Shown here piece after piece: positions 1 to 7,843 of a DNA stretch of 10,655 nt. The stretch is from assembly GCA_029258695.1 (NCBI GenBank), contig JARIBR010000207.1:1-10655 (forward strand). The letters are read 5' to 3'. This DNA is from Quadrisphaera sp. Lineage in GTDB: Bacteria > Actinomycetota > Actinomycetes > Actinomycetales > Quadrisphaeraceae. Under the pieces are notes generated by a model. The model made no database searches. It was not told where the DNA came from and saw nothing but the letters and a program-made list of their open reading frames with translations. A program made the translations under genes and the position numbers. Each line of letters starts with the position of its first letter. Position 1 is the stretch's first letter.

Positions 1-46
1 CGCCGAGACCGGCGCGATCAGACCGTGGGGTGTCGCTGGGGGTGGT

Positions 47-466
47 TCATCGGTGGTAGCTCATCGGGTGCCCATCTGGCGCTGACCCGCTTCCGCTGCT
101 CGTGGACGGTGGACTGGTGGTGCTGGCGCTCACGTGCTCCCGGACCGCGTCGAGGTCGAGCGCCCCGTCGAGCCGCAGGGCCCGCCCGAACGCGCGCCGC
201 TTCACGGCCCGCTGGAAGCACGCCGGGTCCTCGTGGACCCAGGCGCCGCGGCCTGGTCTGCGTGCGGCGGCGTCCGGCTCGACGGCCCGGGCTGACCCCG
301 AGCCGCTGTCACCGGCCGCGACCACCCGCAGCAGGGACGACCGGTCGGCGCGCACCCGACAGCCGATGCACGTGCGCTGCGGCTGACGGGCTCGGACGTC
401 CTGCTCGACCGCACCGCGCGAGGGCGTGTGCGACGCGAGAGGGACGGACGAGGCGCCGTCGGTCAT
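47..466 (-). CDS. ylxR: YlxR/RnpM family RNA-binding protein (DUF448)
   Basis: Small basic protein of 139 residues. The YlxR core is visible as RTCIGCR (residues 31-37), GRGAWVH (72-78) and a basic RRAFGRALR stretch (90-98). Members of this family bind RNA; the Bacillus subtilis homologue (RnpM) has been described as a modulator of RNase P. The N-terminal 25 and C-terminal 25 residues are low-complexity and Ser/Thr/Gly rich, so the protein is longer than the roughly 90-residue minimal family member. The ATG at 466 lies 7 nt after the nusA stop codon, without a strong Shine-Dalgarno sequence, which suggests translational coupling. It is the third gene of rimP-nusA-ylxR; infB normally follows but is not visible in the 46 bases left of the stop. 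Family assignment is secure; the exact start is less so. Confidence 0.93.
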   Translation of the reverse strand: MTDGASSVPLASHTPSRGAVEQDVRARQPQRTCIGCRVRADRSSLLRVVAAGDSGSGSARAVEPDAAARRPGRGAWVHEDPACFQRAVKRRAFGRALRLDGALDLDAVREHVSASTTSPPSTSSGSGSAPDGHPMSYHR

Positions 467-473
467 GGTCAGT

Positions 474-1514
474 CTAGCCCCGCTCGGGCAGCGGCTCGTC
501 AGCGCCGGCGCCGTGCGCGGCGGGGGTGGGGTGGTCGTCGCCGCCTCCGGGCTCGGCGTCGGAGCGGATGTCGATCCGCCAGCCCGTCAGCCGCGCCGCC
601 AGACGAGCGTTCTGACCCTCCTTGCCGATGGCGAGGGAGAGCTGGTAGTCGGGGACCACCACGCGCGCCGCGCGGGCCGCGGCGTCGACCACCGTGACCG
701 AGAGGACCTGCGACGGCGACAGGGCCGCGGCGATGGCGCGCGCGGGGTCGTCGTCGTGGTCGACGATGTCGATCTTCTCCCCACCCAGCTCGCTCATCAC
801 CGCGCGCACCCGCGCGCCCATCGGCCCGATGCACGCGCCCTTCGGGTTCAGCCCCGCCACGGAGGTGCGGACCGCCATCTTCGTGCGGTGGCCCGCCTCC
901 CGCGCCACCCCGGTGATCTCCACCGTGCCGTCGGCCACCTCGGGGACCTCCAGCGCGAAGAGCCGGCGCACCAGACCCGGGTGGGTCCGCGAGACGGTGA
1001 TGACCGGACCCTTCATGCCCCGCTTGACCGAGACGACGAGCGCACGCAGGCGCTGCCCGTGGGGATAGCGCTCGCTCGGCACCTGCTCGCTGGGCGGCAT
1101 CACGGCCTCGACCGTGCCGAGGTCAAGCTGCACCATGCGTCGGTCGCGTCCCTGCTGGACGATGCCGGAGACGAGGTCGCCCTCGCGGCCCGAGAACTGC
1201 CCGAACACGGCGTCGTCCTCCAGCTGGCGCAGGCGGACGGTGATGGCCGAGCGCACCGTCGCGGCGGCCACCCGCCCGAAGTTGGACGGCGTGACGTCGG
1301 CCTCCCCGATGGTGCTCCCGTCCTCGTCCCGCTCGGGGGCCAGGACCGTGACGTCGCCGCTGCGCCGGTCCAGCACCACGCGGGCGTCGTCGTCACCGCC
1401 CTCCTCGCGGTGGTACGCCAGGAGCAGCGCCGCCTCGATGGCGTCGGCGAGCACGCCGGGCGGGGCCTCGCGATCACGTTCGACGGCCCGCAGGGCAGCC
1501 ATGTCGACCTGCAT
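474..1514 (-). CDS. nusA: Transcription termination/antitermination factor NusA
   Basis: 346-residue protein that binds RNA polymerase and nascent RNA and controls pausing, termination and antitermination. Domains in order: N-terminal RNAP-binding domain (about 1-105), S1 domain (about 110-180), KH1 (about 205-275, with GACIGPMGARVRAV at 227-240 and ELGGEKIDIV at 242-251) and KH2 (about 280-320, with the hallmark SLAIGKEGQNARLAARLTGW at 293-312). The C-terminal acidic repeats of the E. coli protein are absent, as is usual in Actinobacteria; only a short Gly/Asp/Glu tail follows KH2. The reading frame stays open upstream to 1631, but the ATG at 1514 is preferred. It overlaps the rimP stop as TGATG, has AGGAGG 7 nt upstream, and gives the usual [16 protein letters not shown] beginning. 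It is the middle gene of the rimP operon. Confidence 0.97.
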   Translation of the reverse strand: MQVDMAALRAVERDREAPPGVLADAIEAALLLAYHREEGGDDDARVVLDRRSGDVTVLAPERDEDGSTIGEADVTPSNFGRVAAATVRSAITVRLRQLEDDAVFGQFSGREGDLVSGIVQQGRDRRMVQLDLGTVEAVMPPSEQVPSERYPHGQRLRALVVSVKRGMKGPVITVSRTHPGLVRRLFALEVPEVADGTVEITGVAREAGHRTKMAVRTSVAGLNPKGACIGPMGARVRAVMSELGGEKIDIVDHDDDPARAIAAALSPSQVLSVTVVDAAARAARVVVPDYQLSLAIGKEGQNARLAARLTGWRIDIRSDAEPGGGDDHPTPAAHGAGADEPLPERG

Positions 1515-2050
1515 CAGTCGTCCTCCTCGAGGTCGGTCTCGTCGCCGGTGCCGTCCTCGGCGTCGTCGTCGCTCGAAGGACGGCGCATCTCCACCTGGAC
1601 GTGGCCGCGGGCCCCGTCCAGCGCGGCCCACGGCACGAGCGCGTCACCGAGGACCACCCCGTCGTCACCGACCGACGTGACCCGGCCGTCGAGGGGCGCC
1701 CCGCCGACGGGGGTCACCTCGACGATCCGCCCGCGGGCCCGGAACCAGTGCCGGCGCTGCGTCAGCGGCCGGTCGACCCCCGGCGAGGTCACCTCGAGGA
1801 CGTACGGCGCCTGGCCCAGAACGGCCTCGCCGTCCGGCCCGTCGAGGACCTCCGAGACGGCCCGCGAGAGCGTCGCCACCTGGTCGAGCCCGATCTCCCC
1901 CTCCGCCTCGGCGGGCAGGTCCACCACCACGCGCACCACGCTGCGGCGTCCGGCGGCGGTGACCGAGACGTCCTCGAGGACCATGTCCTGTCGCTCGAGG
2001 GGCTTCGTGAGGATCTCCGTCAGCGCGAGCGCACGGGGGATGGCGGGCAC
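1514..2050 (-). CDS. rimP: Ribosome maturation factor RimP
   Basis: 178 residues; RimP is needed for maturation of the 30S ribosomal subunit. The family pattern is clear: an N-terminal alpha/beta domain with [11 protein letters not shown] (residues 38-48) and ISLDQ-like [17 protein letters not shown] (54-70), then [20 protein letters not shown] (83-102), the most conserved RimP segment, and a C-terminal Sm-like barrel with DGRVTSV and GDDGVVLG. The tail is very acidic (about 20 Asp/Glu-rich residues). The start is GTG at 2050, preceded by GAAGAGG at 2064-2058 with 7-nt spacing. It is the first gene of the operon with nusA and ylxR; its stop codon shares one base with the nusA start. The promoter should lie in the divergent region to its right. 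Confidence 0.95.
   Translation of the reverse strand: MPAIPRALALTEILTKPLERQDMVLEDVSVTAAGRRSVVRVVVDLPAEAEGEIGLDQVATLSRAVSEVLDGPDGEAVLGQAPYVLEVTSPGVDRPLTQRRHWFRARGRIVEVTPVGGAPLDGRVTSVGDDGVVLGDALVPWAALDGARGHVQVEMRRPSSDDDAEDGTGDETDLEEDD
1522..1527 (-). promoter_or_regulatory. Ribosome binding site of nusA
   Basis: AGGAGG on the minus strand inside the last codons of rimP, 7 nt before the nusA ATG at 1514. It decides the nusA start against the longer in-frame extension to 1631, and with the TGATG overlap implies that rimP and nusA are translationally coupled. Confidence 0.75.
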
Positions 2051-2237
2051 GGGAGGACCTCTTCACATCGTGGGTGGCTGCCGCAGCACGGCGGCGGGTG
2101 CCCTCGGTTCCCACCGCTGACACGGAGGGGTGGAGGGGGCGCACGGCCCTGCGGGGTGTCCTGGCGCCGAACGGTACGAGCGTCCGACCGGGAGACCTCA
2201 GCGTAGCGGAGCAGATGAGGGCCGGGGCCACCCGGGC
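2051..2237. promoter_or_regulatory. Divergent intergenic region, rimP operon / DUF4439 gene
   Basis: 187 bp between two divergently transcribed genes, so it should hold both promoters. On the minus strand TACGCT (2205-2200) fits the actinobacterial TANNNT -10 pattern, but I see no convincing -35 partner, and it would leave a leader of about 140 nt before rimP. On the plus strand TACGAG (2175-2180) is an equally weak candidate. I see no tRNA such as the metY that precedes nusA operons in enterobacteria, and no clear operator palindrome. Confidence 0.4.
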
Positions 2238-3356
2238 ATGGCAGGCTGGATCACCGTGCGCGCCGGCCAGGTTCCCCCCCGACACGGTCGGCGATCCGTG
2301 CTGCGCCTCGCCGTGGGAGCGACGCTCGCCCTCGTGGCGGCCGGGTGCACGGCCGACGCCGATGGCTCCACCGCCCCCGACCCCTCCGCGTCGTCCGGGC
2401 CTGGCGGGGACCGCGAGGTCTCGACGGCCGAGGCCATCGCGGACGAGGCGGACGGCGCCGACGAGGAGGCTCGCGCCGCCCTGCTGGCCGACGTCCGCCG
2501 GCTGAGCGTCCTCACCGCCGGCGCAGGCGCCGCGATCACCGGACCGGGCGCGGGGGTGGTCGCGAGCATCACGCAGGGGCTGAAGGAGCAGCTCGCGGCG
2601 CTGGCCCCGCCTGCGGAGGGCGAGGGTCCGCCGACGAGCGGGCAGGGTCCGCCCGCGGCCACGCCCGAACAGCTCGTCGAGGCGCTGGCCGCCGCCTCCG
2701 GTGCCGCGGCAGGTCGCGCCGTGAGCGTCAGCGCGCCCCTGGCACGGCTCGCCGCGGCGCTCGCGGCGGGGCACGCGGTGGCCGCGACCAGCCTCGCCCG
2801 CACGCTCGGTCTGGGCCTGCCCCCCGGAGTGACGCCACCGGCCGTCGACACGAGCGGAGCCCGCACGGGCGAGACCGCGCCCGTCCCCTCGGCGGCCCGC
2901 AGCCGCGTCGCCGACAGGCGCACCGTCGCCGACACGCTCGCCGTCGCCCGTGACGTCGAGGCCCAGGCGCGCTACGCCTACGGCGTGGCGGCGGTACACC
3001 TGCGCGAGGAGGCGCTGGCGGTGGCCATGGCCCTGCGCAGCGCGCACGACGACACGGTCGGCGCCCTGGGGACCGCGCTGGCCTCCGCCGCGTCCGCGTC
3101 GAGCAGCCCGCCGCGCGACGTCTACCTGATCCCCTTCCCGGTGACCGACGACACCCGCGCCGCGATGCTCGGTGCAGGTGTCGAGGACGCCTGCGCGAAC
3201 GCGTGGGCCGACGTCGTCGCGGCTGTCGCGCCGGGCGAGCGTGCCGGGGCCACCTCGCTGCTGGTCGCCCGCGCCCAGCAGGGCGCGCAGTGGCGCTTCC
3301 GCCTCGGACAGGGCGCCGCGCTGGTGCCCCTGCCCGGGTTGTCCGGTCGAGGCTGA
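2238..3356 (+). CDS. DUF4439 ferritin-like lipoprotein
   Basis: 372 residues from the ATG at 2238 (GTG at 2256 is an alternative, giving 366). The N-terminus is a signal peptide with a twin-arginine-like RRSVLRL (18-24), a hydrophobic stretch and a relaxed lipobox VAAGC with Cys37 as the lipidation site, so it is probably anchored outside the membrane. A 30-residue Ser/Pro/Asp-rich linker follows, then an Ala-rich helical region (about 60-195) and, after a Pro-rich hinge, a C-terminal DUF4439 ferritin-like domain (about 225-370) with VARDVEAQARYAYGVAA and a helix ending in SAHDD. Family function is unknown. A gene of this type beside rimP and proS is a known actinobacterial arrangement (Rv2843/Rv2844 in M. 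tuberculosis, from memory). The long Ala-rich first half may correspond to a separate protein in other genomes. Confidence 0.82.
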   Translation: MAGWITVRAGQVPPRHGRRSVLRLAVGATLALVAAGCTADADGSTAPDPSASSGPGGDREVSTAEAIADEADGADEEARAALLADVRRLSVLTAGAGAAITGPGAGVVASITQGLKEQLAALAPPAEGEGPPTSGQGPPAATPEQLVEALAAASGAAAGRAVSVSAPLARLAAALAAGHAVAATSLARTLGLGLPPGVTPPAVDTSGARTGETAPVPSAARSRVADRRTVADTLAVARDVEAQARYAYGVAAVHLREEALAVAMALRSAHDDTVGALGTALASAASASSSPPRDVYLIPFPVTDDTRAAMLGAGVEDACANAWADVVAAVAPGERAGATSLLVARAQQGAQWRFRLGQGAALVPLPGLSGRG

Positions 3357-3406
3357 GCCCCCCGACGGGCAGGATGGGGCCAGGTTCGCCAGGAACAGGC
3401 TCCGAC

Positions 3407-3413
3407 GGAAGGG
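3407..3413 (+). promoter_or_regulatory. Ribosome binding site deciding the fpr start
   Basis: GGAAGGG, 5 nt before the GTG at 3419. The competing in-frame ATG at 3374 has only GGGCAGG directly against it, too close to work well, so the GTG is preferred. Confidence 0.6.
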
Positions 3414-3418
3414 TCGAC

Positions 3419-4912
3419 GTGGACGTCACCGAAGCAGCCCAGACCGGCGCAGCGTCGCCGGGCGGCCCCGACGGCCCAGACCGTCCGGGCGGCACCGACG
3501 AGGCCGAGCCGGTGCCGCCCGGGGCCCCCGCCGGCCGACCCCTCAGCGTCGCCGTCATCGGCTCGGGCCCCGCCGGGGTCTACGTCGTCGACCAGCTGCT
3601 GCGCGCCGAGCCGGCCGGCGGCGTGCGGGTCGACGTCCTCGAGCGCCTGCCAGCCCCCACGGGCCTGGTCCGCTACGGCGTCTCCCCCGACCACCCGGAC
3701 ATCAAGAGCATCGGTGCCACGCTGCTGGGGGTCCTCTCCCACGACGGCGTGCGGCTGCTGGGCAACGTGCGCGTCGGGGAGCGCCCCGGCGAGGTGCCCG
3801 TCGAGGCGCTGCTGCGCCACCACGACGCCGTGGTGGTCGCCACCGGCTCCTCCGCGGACGCCCCCCTGGACGTCCCCGGCGTGGACCTGCCGGGGTGCGT
3901 CGGGGCCTCCGAGGTGGTGGCCTGGTACGGCGGCCACCCCGACGGGGCCCGCACGTGGGACCTCTCGGGACCCGCCATGGCGGTGCTCGGGGCCGGCAAC
4001 GTCGCGCTCGACGTCGCGAGGGTGCTCGCCCGCCCGGCGCGCGACCTGCACGGCAGCGACGTGCCCCACGCGGTCTACGAGGCCCTGGAGTCCTCCGCCC
4101 TGACGGACGTGCACGTCTTCGGTCGCCGTGGCGCCGACGCGGTGCGCTTCACGGCTCACGAGCTCGACGAGATCGGAGCGCTCGACGGCGTCGACGTGGT
4201 GCTCGACCCTGCTGAGCTCGAGCTCGACGAGGAGGCTGCCGCGGCGGTCGAGGCCGACCGCGGGCGTCGCCAGGTGCTCCAGGCGCTGCACCGCCTCGCC
4301 GGGCGCGAGCCGACCGGGGCGCCGCGTCGTCTCCACCTGCACCTGCACGCGGCGCCCGTGGCGGTGCTCGGCGACGACCGCGTCGAGGGGCTGCGCACCG
4401 AGGCGACGACCACGCGGGACGGCGCGCTGGTCGGCACGGGCGAGACCACGGACTGGCCGGTCTCCAGCGTGGTGCGCGCGGTCGGCTACACCGGTCGCGC
4501 GCTGCCCGGCGTGCCGTTCGACGCGGCGCGCGGGGTAGTGCCGAACGACGCGGGGCGGGTCCTCGACGCCAACGGGGCGCCGGTACCTGGCCTCTACGTC
4601 AACGGGTGGATCAAGCGGGGCCCCTCCGGCCTGATCGGTGCCTCGCGCCGCGACGCCCGCGAGACGGTGCGCTCGTTGCTCGCCGACGCCGAGGCCGGGG
4701 TGCTGGGCGGCGCACGCACCCTCACCCCCGACGGCCTCGACGCGCTGCTGGCGGCCGAGGGGGTCGAGGTCGTGGACCTCACCGGGTGGGGGCGCCTGGA
4801 CGCCCACGAGGCGGGCGCCGGAGCCCACGTCGGCCGGAGCAGGGTCAAGGTCGTCGACCACGACGCGATGGTCGCCGCGGCCCGCGCGTCGGCGTCGCAG
4901 GACGACGGGTGA
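3419..4912 (+). CDS. fprA: FAD-dependent ferredoxin/adrenodoxin-NADP+ reductase, FprA type
   Basis: 497 residues; moves electrons between NADPH and a ferredoxin-type partner through FAD. Visible motifs: FAD dinucleotide-binding VAVIGSGPAGVYV (44-56); GLVRYGVSPDHPDIKSI (82-98), conserved in adrenodoxin-reductase-like enzymes; VVVATGS (138-144); NADP-binding AVLGAGNVALDVAR (188-201); FGRRGADAVRFTAHEL (234-249); and the C-terminal RAVGYTGR (353-360) and GWIKRGPSGLIGASRRDA (396-413) that close over FAD. The roughly 40 residues before the FAD motif are a Pro/Gly/Asp-rich tail not found in the compact family members of about 450 residues. It starts 62 bp after the DUF4439 gene on the same strand, so co-transcription is plausible. 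No ferredoxin gene is adjacent. Substrate partner unknown; fprA is used here for the family, not proven orthology. Confidence 0.92.
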   Translation: MDVTEAAQTGAASPGGPDGPDRPGGTDEAEPVPPGAPAGRPLSVAVIGSGPAGVYVVDQLLRAEPAGGVRVDVLERLPAPTGLVRYGVSPDHPDIKSIGATLLGVLSHDGVRLLGNVRVGERPGEVPVEALLRHHDAVVVATGSSADAPLDVPGVDLPGCVGASEVVAWYGGHPDGARTWDLSGPAMAVLGAGNVALDVARVLARPARDLHGSDVPHAVYEALESSALTDVHVFGRRGADAVRFTAHELDEIGALDGVDVVLDPAELELDEEAAAAVEADRGRRQVLQALHRLAGREPTGAPRRLHLHLHAAPVAVLGDDRVEGLRTEATTTRDGALVGTGETTDWPVSSVVRAVGYTGRALPGVPFDAARGVVPNDAGRVLDANGAPVPGLYVNGWIKRGPSGLIGASRRDARETVRSLLADAEAGVLGGARTLTPDGLDALLAAEGVEVVDLTGWGRLDAHEAGAGAHVGRSRVKVVDHDAMVAAARASASQDDG

Positions 4913-4916
4913 GCGA

Positions 4917-4929
4917 GCGGCTCAGCCGC
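4917..4929. terminator. Small hairpin between convergent fprA and TSUP genes
   Basis: GCGGC-TCA-GCCGC gives a 5-bp GC stem with a 3-nt loop, overlapping the TSUP stop codon and 4 bp after the fprA stop. Its position between convergent genes fits a bidirectional terminator, but the stem is short and no T-tract follows on either strand, so the call is weak. Confidence 0.22.
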
Positions 4930-5767
4930 CCGTGAGCACCTGCCACCCCAGACGCAGGATCAGCACGGTGACGACGACGAGGAAGGCCACCCGCACGAAG
5001 CCGCTGCCACGGGCGATGGCGGTGCGCGCCCCGAGGTATCCCCCCGCGGTGTTCGCCAGCGCCATGCCGGCGCCCAGACCCCACAGGACCGAGCCGGTGG
5101 AGACGAAGACCACGAGCGCCCCCACGTTGGTGGCGGCGTTGACCACCTTCGCGACCGCCGAGGCCTGGAGATAGGCATACCCGAGACCGACGAGACCGGC
5201 GACGAGGAAGCTCCCCGTGCCCGGTCCCAGCAGCCCGTCGTAGGCACCGACGAGCAGCCCCAGCACCGCGGCGGTGGCGATGTGGCGTCGCCCGTCGTAG
5301 CGCAGGGCGCTGGTGTCGGCGGGCGCCCGGCGCAGCAGGGTCCACAGCGCCACCGCCACGAGAGCCACGAGGATCAACGGCCGCAGCGCCGGTCCTGGCA
5401 CCAGGTGCGCCAGCGCGGCGCCCCCCGCGGCGGCGGCGCCGGCGAACCCGGCCATGGGCAGGGCGGTGCGCCAGTCGACGCCGGTGCGCCGCGCGTAGGT
5501 CGCCGCGGAGACCGACGTGCCGGCCAGACCCGCGAGCTTGTTCGTCGCGAGCGCCTGCACGGGCGTGATGCCGGGGACGAGCAGCAGGGCTGGCAGCTGC
5601 AGCAGCCCTCCCCCGCCGACCACCGCGTCGACCCACCCCGCGGCCAGCGCCGCGAGCAGGAGCAGGGCGACGGTGCCCGGCTCCAGGTCCGCGATGCTGA
5701 TGCCGGCCGCGGGGAGGCCGCCGCCGGCGCCCGCCAGGACCGGGACGACGGTCGGGATCTCGATCAG
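4922..5767 (-). CDS. TSUP family (TauE/SafE) membrane permease, non-canonical start
   Basis: 281 residues if translation begins at CTG 5767. The TSUP family exports or imports sulfur-containing and other organic anions; the substrate here is not predictable. I count about 8 membrane segments. The family's duplicated signature is present: [20 protein letters not shown] in the first half and [19 protein letters not shown] in the second. The start is the problem. In this frame there is no ATG, GTG or TTG between the proS stop (5766-5764) and TM1; the first GTG (5623) lies inside TM1, and the only upstream ATG (6088) would add about 107 Arg-rich residues read out of frame through proS. Coding character (third-position G/C) runs right up to the proS stop, so initiation at CTG 5767 or ATC 5764 by coupling to proS termination is the best reading; a sequence error is the alternative. 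Confidence 0.85.
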   Translation of the reverse strand: MIEIPTVVPVLAGAGGGLPAAGISIADLEPGTVALLLLAALAAGWVDAVVGGGGLLQLPALLLVPGITPVQALATNKLAGLAGTSVSAATYARRTGVDWRTALPMAGFAGAAAAGGAALAHLVPGPALRPLILVALVAVALWTLLRRAPADTSALRYDGRRHIATAAVLGLLVGAYDGLLGPGTGSFLVAGLVGLGYAYLQASAVAKVVNAATNVGALVVFVSTGSVLWGLGAGMALANTAGGYLGARTAIARGSGFVRVAFLVVVTVLILRLGWQVLTGG

Positions 5768-7548
5768 CGCCGCACCAGCACGCTCAGGTGGCTCGCCGCC
5801 TCGCCCAGCGCCACCTCGGTCCGCGCTCCGTCGCCGCCGACGCTGCGGTCGCGCACCTCGACCACCCCGTCCGCGACCCCGCGCCCGACGGTGACGATCG
5901 TGGGGATCCCGATGAGCTCGGCGTCCTTGAACTTCACCCCGGGGCTGACGCGGGCCCGATCGTCGTAGAGCACCTCCAGCCCGGCGGTCACCAGCTCCTC
6001 GCAGAGGGTCTCGGCGGCCTCCTTCACGGCGTCGTCCTTCCCGGCGAGGACGACGTGGACGTCGGCCGGGGCCACGGCGCGGGGCCACCGCAGCCCGGAC
6101 TCGTCGGCGCCGGACTCCGCCAGGGCGGCGAGCGCACGAGCGATGCCGATGCCGTAAGAGCCCATGGTGACGGTGACGAGCTTGCCGTTGCTGTCCAGCA
6201 CCTGGAGACCGAGGGCCTCGGCGTAGAGGCGACCGAGGGCGAAGACGTGGCCCATCTCCAGGCCGCGACGAGCGCTCAGGGGGCCCGAGCCGTCGGGAGC
6301 GGGATCGCCGTCGGCGATCGTGGCCGCCTCGACGGTGCCGTCGCAGCCGTCCTGCCCGGCGGCGGGGAAGTCGCGCCCCGCGACCAGGTCGACGACGTGG
6401 CGCCCCGCCTCGTCAGCGCCCGTGATCCAGGTGGTGCCGGCCACCACCCGGGGGTCGAGGAGGTAGCGGATGCCCGAGGCGCGCTCGCTGCCCAGGACCC
6501 CGGGGCCGATGTAGCCGCGCACCAGCGCCGGGTGCTCCGCGAAGCTCCCGGCCTCGAAGGGCTCGACGCTCGCCGGGGCGACGGCGGCCTCGAGGCGCTT
6601 GGGGTCCACGTCGCGGTCGCCGGGCAGGCCGATGGCGAGGGGCTCGCGCTCACCGTCGGGGTGGACGAGGACGACGAGGACGTTCTTGAGGGTGTCGGCG
6701 GCGGTCCACGCCGTGCCGTCGCGCGGGAAGCGCTCGTTCACCGCGGCGACGAGCGTGTCGATGGTGGGGGTGTCGGGGGTCTCCTCGACGTGGGCGGCCG
6801 GCAGCGCGGCGATGCCCGCCTCGTCGAGCTCAGGGGGTGCCGGGGTGGTGACGGCCTCGACGTTGGCGGCGTACCCGCCGTCGGACGCCACCCACGTGTC
6901 CTCGCCGTGGGGGGTGGGGTGCAGGAACTCCTCTGACGCCGACCCGCCCATCGCGCCGGAGTCGGCGGCGACGGCCACCACGGGCAGGCCGAGCCGGTCG
7001 AAGATCCGCACGTACGCGGCGCGGTGGCGGGCGTAGGAGGCCTCGAGCCCGGCGTCGTCGACGTCGAAGGAGTAGCTGTCCTTCATGACGAACTCGCGGG
7101 TGCGCAGCAGCCCGCCGCGGGGGCGCGCCTCGTCGCGGAACTTCGTCTGGAACTGGTAGAGGCTCAGGGGCAGGTCCTTGTAGGAGGAGGCGACGTCCTT
7201 CACCACCAGCGTCATGGCCTCCTCGTGGGTGGGGGCGAGGAGGTGGTCGGACCCGCGACGGTCCTGCAGGCGGAACAGCGCTGGGCCGTAGTCGCTCCAC
7301 CGCCCTGACGCCTCGTACGGCTCACGCGGCTGCAGCGCCGGGAGCAGCACCTCCTGGGCGCCGATCGCGTCCATCTCCTCACGGACGACCGCCTCGACGC
7401 GGCGGAAGACCCGCAGGCCCAGCGGCAGCCAGGCGAAGGTGCCCGAGCCGGTGCGACGCACGTACCCGGCGCGCACGAGGAGGCGGTGACCGGGGAGCTC
7501 GGCGTCCGCCGGGTCCTCGCGGAGGGTCTTGAGGAACAGGGTGGACAT
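5764..7548 (-). CDS. proS: Prolyl-tRNA synthetase (bacterial type, with editing insertion)
   Basis: 594 residues; charges tRNA-Pro. Begins [18 protein letters not shown], the normal start for the family, so the frame's extension through the repeats to 7854 is not used; GTG at 7560 is a possible near alternative. Catalytic core: PTHEE (106-110), motif 2 FRDE (137-140) with [11 protein letters not shown] (147-157), and motif 3 [11 protein letters not shown] (461-471). The YbaK-like editing insertion lies at about 225-400 with the expected Lys in TLKNVLVV (Lys288), so hydrolysis of mis-charged Ala-tRNA-Pro is probably kept. The anticodon-binding domain is at about 495-594, with [21 protein letters not shown] (529-549). 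Length and domain order match the E. coli-type enzyme. It lies upstream of the TSUP gene, whose frame abuts its stop codon. A 55-bp repeat array sits directly upstream. Confidence 0.97.
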   Translation of the reverse strand: MSTLFLKTLREDPADAELPGHRLLVRAGYVRRTGSGTFAWLPLGLRVFRRVEAVVREEMDAIGAQEVLLPALQPREPYEASGRWSDYGPALFRLQDRRGSDHLLAPTHEEAMTLVVKDVASSYKDLPLSLYQFQTKFRDEARPRGGLLRTREFVMKDSYSFDVDDAGLEASYARHRAAYVRIFDRLGLPVVAVAADSGAMGGSASEEFLHPTPHGEDTWVASDGGYAANVEAVTTPAPPELDEAGIAALPAAHVEETPDTPTIDTLVAAVNERFPRDGTAWTAADTLKNVLVVLVHPDGEREPLAIGLPGDRDVDPKRLEAAVAPASVEPFEAGSFAEHPALVRGYIGPGVLGSERASGIRYLLDPRVVAGTTWITGADEAGRHVVDLVAGRDFPAAGQDGCDGTVEAATIADGDPAPDGSGPLSARRGLEMGHVFALGRLYAEALGLQVLDSNGKLVTVTMGSYGIGIARALAALAESGADESGLRWPRAVAPADVHVVLAGKDDAVKEAAETLCEELVTAGLEVLYDDRARVSPGVKFKDAELIGIPTIVTVGRGVADGVVEVRDRSVGGDGARTEVALGEAASHLSVLVRR

Positions 7549-7568
7549 CCGCAGCAGCACGGTCGGTG

Positions 7569-7574
7569 AGGCTA
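7569..7574 (-). promoter_or_regulatory. Possible -10 element for proS
   Basis: TAGCCT on the minus strand fits TANNNT and would place transcription start near 7562, about 14 nt before the proS ATG or 2 nt before GTG 7560, giving a very short leader. I see no good -35 hexamer. The 55-bp repeat array begins 26 bp further upstream. Confidence 0.2.
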
Positions 7575-7600
7575 CCGGCGCCCGCGCCCGCCGGTGCGCT

Positions 7601-7783
7601 GCGCCCACGGACGTGCACGCACCGCCGGTGCAGGCCCCTACCTGCGCGGCCCACCGCGCCCACGAACGTGCACGCACCGCCGGTGCAGGTCCCCACCTGC
7701 GCGGCCCACCGCGCCCACGGACGTGCACGCACCGCCGGTGCAGGCCCCCACCTTCGCGGCCCACCGCGCCCACGGACGTGCAC
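7601..7783. repeat. 55-bp tandem repeat, three full units plus a partial fourth
   Basis: Units at 7601-7655, 7656-7710 and 7711-7765 are the same length without gaps and differ at only 2-3 positions each (unit positions 10, 35, 39 and 44); an 18-bp partial unit follows at 7766-7783. Each unit opens with GCGCCCACGGACGTGCAC (A for the second of the paired Gs in unit 2), which contains the palindrome CGTGCACG, then a small hairpin GCACC-GCC-GGTGC, and in units 1-2 a second one (GCAGG/CCTGC, extended to GCAGGT/ACCTGC in unit 2). 55 is not a multiple of 3, so the unit is not built for coding, although frames stay open through it because of the high GC. The array lies between the DUF559 gene and proS, starting 52 bp upstream of proS. 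Confidence 0.93.
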
Positions 7784-7843
7784 GGTCGACGGATCCACAC
7801 CGACACGCCGACACGTGGGTGTCGGGTGCACGTCCGTCGGCGC
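7766..7843. repeat. Long inverted repeat with nested hairpin (left copy)
   Basis: Arm 1, GCGCCCACGGACGTGCAC (7766-7783), pairs with arm 2 (7826-7843) at 17 of 18 positions across a 42-nt spacer. Inside the spacer, adjacent to arm 2, is a perfect hairpin CCGACAC-GTGG-GTGTCGG (7808-7825). Arm 1 is also the first part of the 55-bp unit, so the tandem array and this element share their core. It begins 70 bp past the DUF559 stop codon and could act on transcripts leaving that gene, but no T-tract follows it. The remaining bases to 7913 show no further gene. Confidence 0.88.

Noticed and set aside
1..46. Start of infB after ylxR
   Set aside because: Expected from synteny, but no start codon with a ribosome binding site or recognisable InfB sequence is visible in these bases.
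426..2120. Very long plus-strand open frame opposite ylxR, nusA and rimP, and similar frames opposite proS and the fprA gene
   Set aside because: These are antisense shadows of high-GC genes; they have Arg/Pro/Ala-rich translations with no domain, while the opposite strand carries clear conserved families.
4103..4116. ACGGACGTGCACGT inside the fprA-type gene, resembling the repeat arm
   Set aside because: It encodes the conserved TDVHVF segment in frame and lacks the rest of the element, so it is most likely a chance match.
5764..6088. ATG 6088 as the start of the TSUP gene
   Set aside because: It would add about 107 Arg-rich residues read from the proS gene in another frame, before the first membrane segment.
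7601..7843. CRISPR-like array
   Set aside because: The 55-bp units are continuous tandem copies with no unique spacers, and no cas gene is nearby.
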